Origin: Tupaia tana
Lineage: Eukaryota; Chordata; Mammalia; Scandentia; Tupaiidae
Length of the DNA stretch: 64,000 nucleotides
Assembly (NCBI GenBank): GCA_026018925.1
Contig: JAKSZU010000018.1
Coordinates: forward strand, 4,186,920-4,250,919
Reading direction: 5' to 3'
Shown here: positions 56,030-64,000 of the stretch, one piece after another
Layout of the letters: each line of letters begins with the position of its first letter
Numbering within the stretch: the first letter of the stretch is position 1
The notes under the pieces: model-generated
The model's input: the letters and a program-made list of their open reading frames with translations, nothing else
Database searches by the model: none
Told to the model about the DNA's origin: nothing
Made by a program: the position numbers and the translations under genes

Positions 56030-58095
56030 AGCATGGCGATGCGCTGAGGGCAGGCAGCGTGGTCTGGGCCCAAAGGGGCCCAGAGGGCGGGGAACTCAGT
56101 AAAGGCTGGCGGTGGCTGCTGGGCCTGGGTGGGGCCTCCGTCCGCACAGAGCGGGCTTCTGCCACCCGCACGTGCTCGGCCTTTGTGAATGCTGCCTCAG
56201 CAGCGGTCTTCAGAGCCTTGAGAAGAGATGGCCTACGTGGGCTGTGCTCTGCCTGTGACTTTAAGAGACATGAAAACAGCTCCCGCGGGGCTTGACAGCC
56301 CGCAGAGGTAGACGTGACGCCCTGTGAGCCTGACCGCAGAGGCCGGCCTGGGTCACGCCCAGAGACCTCCCCGGTGCACCAGGCACGGGTGGTGTGTGTG
56401 CCCGTGACCCGCGGCTGGCTGAGGCCGGGGCCGGGGCTCAGGACCCACTCACGTGCTACTTTTCTTCCTCCCTCACTCATGGAGGAAATAATTAGCTGGA
56501 AAACCACCTCCCTGGGCCCTTCCGGTCCCCTGGGCCCAGGCTCCGCCTGCTGTGGCAGCTGCAGTCAGCCCTGCGCTGCGTGACCTCGGGTGAGCTGGCA
56601 CCCCCAGCCAGGAAGCCTGGACATTTAAACTAGACGATGGGGACACGTCTGCCCCGGTGGCCACTCAGCCCCGGGGGCCTAATTCACAGCGCCCCACCCC
56701 TGCAAAGGGGGAGTGGGAAAGGCTCTGGGTTGCACAACCCCGCCCTGCCCGTCTCCAGGCTGTGAACGGGAACAGATGTTCGCTGGGCCTCCCCGTTCTT
56801 AGAAAACCAGCCCTTGACCTCAGGTGCCCCCAGCCCTGCCCTGGCCTCCCTGTCCTCCTCCCCAGCACACAGTGGACCACCCTTCCAGTTAGGGAGCTCC
56901 AGCTGAGAGCTCAGGCTGCAGAAACCCGCCCTCCTCCACCGCCCTGGGGCCACACTGCCCAGACTGACCCCGCCTCGGGCCCATACTCCATGTCCCCTTG
57001 GGGATTGCTGTAGGAAACGGTACCCTTTGGGCCAGTAGGAGGCCTCGGGCACATTCTGTCCCCACCCCTAAGCGAGGGCACTGACCCTGGGCTGTTCTTG
57101 GTTTATGTCCAGTGCATGGACCTCCCTCCAAAGCACGATGTGACGGTCACTTGTCTTTACTCCCAGAGTGAATCTGATGGTGACACTCCCCCTCCCCCGC
57201 CTCCCACTGGCCCTCTAGGGACGAGCATGGTGACCTGCAGACGCGGGGGTTGGGCAAGGCCCAGCTGCCCGCACCTGGACGCAGCAGCGCCCCCCCACCC
57301 CCCCAATGCAGGACGGGCTAATGCACCCACATGCAGCCCAGATCCACGAAGTCAGACCCCGACTCCATTTAGATTCCATTAGATCTGCCGCTGCTTATAA
57401 CGAGCGGCCAGGCCAGGAGCCCTGATGAACGTGGCCCGGCCGTGTCCTTCCGGTGCCCCCTCGTGCCTCCCCTGGCCCTGGCTCTCCCTGGTGTGTGGAC
57501 TCACCTTCGCCACAGGCCTTCAAGGTCCTGCTCCCACCTAGGGCTCGACCCCTGTTTCCTTTCCAGGGAGGCTTCCCGGGCTTCTGCAAACCTCAGCGCT
57601 CCCCAAACAGCTCCTGAGGCCCAGGCCAGCTGGCTCCCGAGAAACGGCGTTCCTGGTGCCTCTACTTGGCAGGACTCGTGCACCCACAGGGAGGAGTGGT
57701 TCTCCTGGGCGGCAGGGCCTGATGCGAAGCGCCTATGGGTAGGGACTGTGCCATTTTCATTGTTTTCTGTCTCACCTGTTGTGTCCTGGCAGAGCAGGAG
57801 CTCGGAGGCCAGCCGCTGCATGGATAAACGGACACTCACTCTCCACCCCTCTTGCTTCCCCACGAGGGCCTCACCTTGCTCAGGCCAGGGGCCATCTGAG
57901 AGCCGACACTGCCCAGCACGTCCCTCCCTGCCCTGCCTGGATTGACCTCAGCACCCGCAGGCACCTGCCCCGAGACGCTGCCGTCCCACAGCCCTGCCTG
58001 TGCTGGATGGCGTCCTTGGGGTGGCACCGTGCCCCCTGCGCAGCTCTGTCTCCATGGGGCACGGGGACTCCCTGTGTGCTGCTCTGGTGCAGTGT
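56030..58095. other. intergenic, nothing recognised
   Basis: GC-rich unique sequence. Several long open frames on both strands show no recognisable domain and I do not call them. Confidence 0.4.
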
Positions 58096-58099
58096 CCAG

Positions 58100-58205
58100 A
58101 GCTCTAGCCACGAAATGCCAGGAGTGTCCTCCCTGTGCCCCAACTGTGGCTGCTAAAAATGTCCAGATGTTGCCAGCTGTTCCCTGGTGAGGGGACAAGT
58201 GTCTC
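58100..58205 (-). mobile_element. MER20-like hAT relic
   Basis: 'ccccaactgtggctgctaaaaatgtccagatgttgccagctgttccctgg' is the reverse of the MER20 core. Confidence 0.75.
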
Positions 58206-58259
58206 TCCCATCTAGAGATGCCTATGGTCTGAGAGCTGACGTCTTCCAGAAAACAAAGC

Positions 58260-58520
58260 AGGGCCAGAAGGTGGCATGGAGGCCAAGGTGCTAGATCCCA
58301 CGTGGCCAACCACGGTTCAAGTGCCAGACCTGAGGGCTTGGAAATCGTGCTGGGCACATGTGCACAGGTGCCCAAATCCCGAGAGCAGGATGGAGGAGAA
58401 GGGACTGTGGCCTGGCTTTTCCCCGCAGGGGGGGCTTTCTGATTTTGCCTCTCTCTTTCACTCTTCAGCAAATATAAGCACCCTATGGCAAAAATGTTAA
58501 AAAAGAAAAAAAAAAAAAGG
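58260..58520 (+). mobile_element. tRNA-derived SINE (B type)
   Basis: 'gggccagaaggtggcatggaggccaaggtgctagatcccacgtgg' head, body and poly-A tail. It abuts the L1 relic to its right. Confidence 0.88.
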
Positions 58521-58524
58521 CAGA

Positions 58525-59090
58525 AAATAGCAAGCGTTGGTGAGATGCGAAGAACTGAACCCTCGCGCACTGCTGGGGGACGTGTAAAATGGTCTGATGG
58601 TTCCTCAAAAGTTAAACACAGAACAGGACAGACCAGCGCCCTACCCCTGCACAGACACTTAGACGAACAGAAAACAGGAATCCCAACGAAGCTCGCTACG
58701 AGCAGTCGCAACTGCGGTGTTCAGCAGCCGGGAGGCGAACGCCCACAGACCAGCCACGAGAGCGGACAGACGAGGCGCGGCCCCGGTGGACTCGCACGTG
58801 GCAGTGAGACACAAGGAAGTATGGCGGGCCGCCGTCCGAGCCATCCGAGGTGAAAGAGCCAGGCACGAGGGGACGTCGGGGATGGGGAGCCCTGGGGGAC
58901 GCAAGGAGCAGGTTCCAGGGCTGGAGGAGGAGGGGTGGGGCCTCTAACGGGGTGGGCTTCCTGCAGGGGTGATGGCCATGGCTGTACAATGGAGTGGGTG
59001 CACACAGGCCCCCGACTTACACTGCAGTGCCTGACTTCCTGTGTGAGTTTTACCTCAATAAAAATAAAGCAGAGAAAACGTGAAAGGGCT
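58525..59090 (+). mobile_element. GC-enriched L1M 3'-end relic
   Basis: 'gttggtgagatgcgaagaactgaaccctcgcgcactgctggggga', 'ggttcctcaaaagttaaacacagaac', 'gtgaaagagccaggcac' and the end 'gtgagttttacctcaataaaaataaagc' follow the ancient L1 3' region in order. Normally AT-rich, this copy is CpG-rich over 58,680-58,880. No intact frame. Confidence 0.7.
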
Positions 59091-59879
59091 AGGCTGGCAG
59101 AGACGTTCGCCCCGCGCCCCTGCCCTGCCCCGCGCTCCTGCCTGGCGCCGCAGCCCCTGCCCGTGGCCGCTCCTGTGGGCCCCTGTGACGGGGCACACCC
59201 CCACCTTGCTGACCTTGTGGGGTGTTCCCGCTCTCCTCTCGGGGTGGGGAACAGAAGCAGACAATACAGGGAGACATGAGTGTCCACCCACCAAACCTGA
59301 GCCAGGCAAACCGCCCGAGGCGTCACTTGCTACAGAGGTCATGAAAGAAAATTAAAAACAAAACCAGAAACCATCCCTCTGGCTCCAGAAAAGCTGGAGT
59401 TGGATCCTGCCTCTCTGCAGAGACATTGCTGGGGTGACCTTCAGAGTCTGTGATCTTTTTCCAGAGGACATTGGACTTCCCAGGAAAGTGACCGTTTCCC
59501 ACGTTCCTACAAAACAGCTCCATCTTGTGACACCCCACAGGAGGCCCTGGCGGCTAGGAGTCGTGGCACGTGGCCAGACCTGGCTAGATGGGAGCAGGGT
59601 CTCCTCGCCACGAAGGACCAGCCCCAGGGAGACACAGGCCAACAAGACAGCAGGGTGTTCAGCCCGAGGGCCCAGACATCTGCTGAGACAGGGCAGCCAG
59701 GGCAGGGAGCCCCCAGGAGGGCCGGGGAGACTTCTTCCCGGCAGAAGGGAGGCAGCCCTGGGTCAGGGGAGGCTGCGGTGGGAAGAACATTCTGGGGGAC
59801 ACCTGCCTCTCGCCCCACTCCCTGCCAGCTTCCGTAAACCCACGAGGTTCTGAACGGCTAAAAAAAGGTTCCTGCTGTG

Positions 59880-60420
59880 TCCAGATGAGAGGAAGGAATG
59901 AGAAAGCGCTGAGGGAGAAGATTTTAAAGAGCCGGACCTAGTGGGGCCGGGCTCCAGATTCCCTTACCACCCAATGGTTGGTCTGAGCCAATTGTGTGTT
60001 CCCATCCCCTCTTACTGGTGATTGGTTCAGGAATAGTCTGTCATCTGATTTGGACCAATGAGGCATGAGTGAAAAATCAAGATAAGGGTTTCAGGAAGGA
60101 GGTCCTCACTCCTGGCAGATGCAGGAAAGTGGTGGTTCCTTTGTGGTTTCTGGACATTACCAGTCAGTATGTGATGCCAGGATCTGCAGCAGCCACCTTG
60201 TGACCATGAGGGGAGCCAATCACAGGGTGAGGCCAACTTTGCTTAGGGGAAAAGAATCCACGGTCCTTGCTGACATGGCTGCGCTGTTGAATTTAGTAAA
60301 TCCTGGCGCTGTCCCACCTCCAAGCTTCTTGTTACATGAGACAAGCTAATCTTTGTCAGGACTAACTCAGGTGGAGCGAACTTTGGTACTGACAGCCAAA
60401 TGTGTGCGGACCGCTGCACA
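59880..60420 (+). mobile_element. ancient interspersed repeat with CCAAT boxes (family uncertain)
   Basis: 'gagccaattgtg...tgattggttcaggaatag...ttggaccaatgaggcatgag' and 'gcagcagccaccttgtgaccatgaggggagccaatcac...gttacatgagacaagctaatctttgt' match a widespread mammalian repeat whose name I cannot give. It has at least five CCAAT/ATTGG motifs. Confidence 0.5.
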
Positions 60421-60489
60421 CAGGCTGCACCAGCCTGGCCAGTGAGAACTGACGACTGCAGATTAGAACAGGGAAAACGCAGTGGGGCG

Positions 60490-60700
60490 GCCGCGTTTCA
60501 TGAGCACCTACTACAAGCCTGCTCTGTGCTGTGCTCAGGTCCCTCTTAAGTCCTCCAAGCCGCCGTTGAAGGCAGCTACCGACGTTTCACCCCCTCCCCA
60601 CTTAGCAGAAGAGGAAACTGAGGCTGAGACGTGAAGACACTTGGCGGATTCCACCGGGGGGGGACAGGACGTGAACCCGCCTGCCCGGTACGCAGCAGAT
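60490..60700 (+). repeat. MIR
   Basis: 'catgagcacctactacaagcctgctctgtgctgtgctcagg' and 'agcagaagaggaaactgaggctgag...ggacgtgaacccgcctgc' are both halves of a MIR. Confidence 0.8.
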
Positions 60701-60891
60701 AGCAGAGAGCCAGCTGCCCCGGTGGGGAGAGGCCTCCTCTGCGGCTGAACCCCCTATCTGGAAGCGTCTTCACTGCCTGAGAGCCCAGGACGCAGCTCCG
60801 TGGCCAGCAGCCCTCCCGGACCCGGTGCCTCTCCAAGAGAGCGCGGGGACGTGGGGCGCCGGCCAGCCCTCACAGCGACTCCGCAGGAAGC

Positions 60892-61048
60892 CCTTCCCCC
60901 TTCCTCCTTCCCCCTTCCTCCTTCCTGCTTCTTCCTTCCCCCTTCCTCCTTCCCGCTTCCTCCTTCCTCCTTCCTGCTTCCTCCTTCCCCCTTCCTCCTT
61001 CCCCCTTCCTCCTTCCTGCTTCCTGCTTCCTGCTTCCTTCTTCCTTGA
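60892..61048 (+). repeat. polypyrimidine (CTTCC)-type tract
   Basis: About 157 bp of CTTCCTCCTTCCCCCTTCCT-like repeats, interrupted only by a few G in CTTCCTGCTTCC. Such homopurine/homopyrimidine DNA can form intramolecular triplexes. Confidence 0.92.
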
Positions 61049-61049
61049 C

Positions 61050-62390
61050 TTGGAGTGGCCAGCGGGGACAGAGTACCCCTGAGCCTCCCGTGTCATTCCT
61101 GGCGGGGACCTTGGATAGCGCGTGAGCTTGGCAGGAGTTTAAACAAAGAAAGGCGAGGGAGATCCTTGACCCGCATCGTGCAGCGCCGTGCAACTCGGTC
61201 TCTCCCCTGGTGGAGACGGGCTGCCCCGTGGTAAGTCACAGGTGACAGGCTCGTGGCCCCTGCTGGCTGCAGCCCGGCGGTGGCTGGGAGGTGACACCCA
61301 CTGCTCCGGCCACGGCCTTGCCTCAGTCCGGGCCTGCTGGACCACCAGCCCCGCTGCCTTCCGGGCTTCGGTTCACTCCCTTCGCTGAGAGAGGCGCGGT
61401 TTGTACCATCAGCAGGAAATGGAAACAACTTTGGCTGTTTAGAGCAGCAGGGATTACGGGAACTCAGCGACATGGGTGATGGACGGGCCAAGAAACCAAA
61501 CGGGGCGGAGATGCCACCCGGAGGTGAACAGTAAAGAACCACTGCTGGCTCCCAGGGGAGGGACCAGGGGTGCTGCTGAGGCGGGGGGTTGGGGGGGGCC
61601 GGGGGCTGGGGGGCAGAAGAAGCCGAGTTACGGAAGCATGCCCAGTAAAGCCGCAGCCCGAAGGGGACACGTCCCTGCAATAGGCCCTCTCTGTCCAAGG
61701 AGAGATCTGACCAAGGAGAGACCTGTCCGGGTGCAGAGACAGAGACATATCCTGGCTTCTCTCTTCCACCCCGTCATCCTCCACCAGTGCCACCCACCGC
61801 TGAGCCTAGTGACACTCATGCGGGGGACCTTCTGCCTGCAGGGGCAAGTCTCCTGTGACCCGGGGGTGAGGGCTGGCCGCCGGGAAACGGGCCAGGACCA
61901 GGCAGGTGTTCATCAGGAAACACCCACCCACCCTCGACCCCACAGAAAGCTGCCGTCTCTTTTCCCCTCCCTCCTTCCTGTCTCCTCTAACCGGATGGGA
62001 AGCCGGCAGACCCAGCGACGGCAGGGCATTTCATTACTGGATGAGCTCTGAGTGTCTGAAGGGCCGGCCATTGCTCTAGACCTGGGACTCAGGGAGGCAG
62101 AAGACAAAGTGGCTGCTGTCTCAGAGCTGGTGCTCTAGGGGGGGCGGGGAGGTGTCACCTGACACACCAGAAGGCCAGAAGGACGGGAGGGCCACTAATC
62201 CCGAAGGGGGTGAGCGCTCTGGAGATAAAGCAGAGGTGTGAGCGAGGACGGGGACTCTGACAGGCGGTGGGCGGGAAGCCCTCCCTGAGCGGGGGACGTC
62301 TGTGACAAGGCAGGAATGATGGCATCATTTGTGCAGAGGCCAGGGTGGAGGCCAGACTGCTGTGATGTGAGAGGTTTTGGTTTTGGTTTT
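61050..62390. other. intergenic, nothing recognised
   Basis: Unique sequence with a G-rich run at about 61,580-61,616 (five or more runs of three or more G), able in principle to form a quadruplex. Confidence 0.45.
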
Positions 62391-62394
62391 TGGA

Positions 62395-62606
62395 ATTATT
62401 TTATTTCATTTCATTCACGGTGTTTTATTTTATTTTATTTTATTTTATTTTATTTTATTTTATTTTATTTTATTTATTTTTTCAAGTTGACCAGAGAGAG
62501 ACAGAGAAAGAAGGAAAGGGACTAAGCAAGCTGTCAGGCCCGGGACTCGAACCACAGTCAGCCATCTGGGAGCCTAGCCACCTTGACCACCCTGCCACCT
62601 GCCAGC
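62395..62606 (-). mobile_element. short SINE with (TTTTA)n tail
   Basis: A (TTTTA)n microsatellite of about eleven units (62,422-62,477) forms the reversed tail. The body is the short form ('ccagagagagacagagaaag...gggactcgaaccacagtcagccatctggg...ccacctgccagc') lacking the middle, like 19,098-19,257. Confidence 0.85.
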
Positions 62607-62609
62607 TTT

Positions 62610-64000
62610 GAGTGTTGCGAGAGTTTACTGACATGCCGGGGCCTGGGTAAGAGGGCTTTGGCGGGAAAGACACCGTGCAGGGGGTCCGATTCCTGGAGAG
62701 GGCCGTCACTGGACGCCCAGGGCTTCTGGGGCTGATGGGAAACCTGTGGAAATGGCTGTGGGGACCCCCCTATTGCTGCCCACACCTCATTCCCTCCTCT
62801 GGGGGTACGCAGTGTGGCGGGGTGGGCAGGGCAGGGATGGCTGTAATAACAATCGATCGATTAGCCCTAGCAATGTAAGCGACAGCAACAGTGCTCCCGT
62901 AAGGGGACTTCGACCGTTTGTGGGAGTGGAATTGGAGTAGGAGTTCATTCTGGTGAGGAGAATTCTGAAATGCATGCAGCGTTTCCGTCGTCTGCCTTTC
63001 CGTGCACTTTCTGAAGGCTTCGCGGTCTCACCCTGAGGCGAGCGTCCCCTAACTCTGGGGCGGGCGCTGCAATTGTGCCCGTGCCCCGAGGGAGACCCAA
63101 GGTTCAGAGCGGTGGTGTGACTCGCTCCAAGCTGATGGCTCACAGCCTAACTGGCTGCAGGGTCATCGGAATCCTTCTGTCCTTGGTTCCCCAGACACCT
63201 CACCGTGACCGAGCCCGAGTCACCCCCAGACGGGATGTCCCGCCTGCCTGCCCAGACCTGGGTGCCTGTCACCCGTGCCTCTGCTTCTTCCTCCGAGGAT
63301 CTAGGTCAATGCAACTTCCCGCTGCCTGCACCTGGGCTGGCAGAAGTGTCCCTATGGCCTGCTCTGCTCCCTGAGGGTGGCCAGGAATCCGGACCCACCT
63401 CGAGCACCTTCCTGGTCCCAAGGCCCAGCCCATGTGTCCGGTTCCCAAGAGCCCAGGGTCACTGGCAGCCTGCCCTCACCGCTCTCCCCTGCTCGCTGAG
63501 CCCCTCCCCTGCCCTTACTAGACGCTCTGGCTAGTTATTCGGGAGGGGGGGAGGAGGAGGGCTCCAGGGAGAGCACGTGGGTGAGGCCCTGCAGCCCCCG
63601 CCCCTGAACCCCACTTTCTTCACCGGCAGCTTTTCTGAAACCATCCCTGACCCCACCAGTCACTGACCACGCTGGGCCGGCGGGCACTAGGCAGCCGGCC
63701 TCCCGCTGCCGTCACGGCCTCTTCGCCCAGTACGGCCTGGCGTTTTCATAACTGCTTTGGCCAGTCTTGGTCATCAGGCGGAGCTCCTTATTACAGACTT
63801 CAAACACCAGCTCAGCACATCGAGACTCCTGATTTCACTGAGAACCACTCCTCCCTCGGGCTCTCCTGGAGTCCTGGGGGTGAGTGAGGGGCTCCCACAT
63901 CCTTTCTGTCTGGGGAGGAAGAACAGGAGAAAGGGAGAAGGAGGGCGGCAGACGAGGAAGGCGTGAGCCAGGTGCCAGCACACGCTGAGGGCGGGCTTCC
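62610..64000. other. intergenic, nothing recognised
   Basis: Unique sequence to the window edge. No KCNG4 coding exon was recognised on the plus strand. Confidence 0.4.

Noticed and set aside
4023-62606. Functional tRNA genes
   Set aside because: The A/B-box-like sequences all belong to SINE heads with SINE bodies and A-rich tails; no intact cloverleaf stands alone.
52280-64000. KCNG4 or another gene upstream of WFDC1
   Set aside because: No potassium-channel T1, voltage-sensor or pore motif was seen in any frame; in human the gap is tens of kilobases, larger than this window.

Overview
This window is mammalian nuclear DNA. There are no compact operon-like genes; instead there are widely spaced short exons with canonical GT/AG splice sites, many degraded ancient repeats (MIR, MER5A/MER20-like, L1M) and a dense population of lineage-specific SINEs. 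About thirty copies belong to a tRNA-derived SINE of roughly 250 bp. Two copies are fusions of a tRNA-like head with two 7SL/Alu-like units. 7SL-derived SINEs are known from primates, rodents and tree shrews, and fused tRNA/7SL 'Tu' elements have been described from tree shrews, so a tree shrew (Scandentia) is the most likely source. That assignment is an inference from repeats, not from a database match.

Two genes are recognisable, both on the minus strand, in the order known at human 16q24.1. WFDC1 (secreted WAP-domain protein, also called ps20) is complete: six coding exons run from 52,249 down to 32,614, followed by a spliced 3' UTR exon ending near 30,675. All splice junctions and phases agree. 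The ancestral ATG position appears to be GTG, so translation probably starts seven codons later. ATP2C2 (secretory-pathway Ca2+/Mn2+ ATPase SPCA2) contributes only its first coding exon (9,421-9,323) with a CpG-rich promoter. The rest of the gene lies beyond the left edge, and 1-9,322 is its first intron. KCNG4, the next gene upstream of WFDC1 in human, was not found in the 11.7 kb available to the right.

Layout, left to right: 1-9.3 kb is ATP2C2 intron 1, with a 1.2 kb CpG-dense minisatellite. 9.3-9.9 kb is ATP2C2 exon 1 and promoter. 9.9-30.6 kb is the intergenic interval, full of SINEs and old repeats. 30.7-52.3 kb is WFDC1, with two further tandem arrays (95-bp units in intron 3, 17-bp units in intron 1), an inverted SINE pair and a probable solo LTR. 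52.3-64 kb is the WFDC1 5' flank, with a strikingly GC-rich L1 relic and a polypyrimidine tract.

I found no evidence for a new multi-gene system. The most notable items are the WFDC1 start-codon shift, the three structured tandem arrays, the fused SINEs and the inverted SINE pair next to a 42-nt WFDC1 exon.
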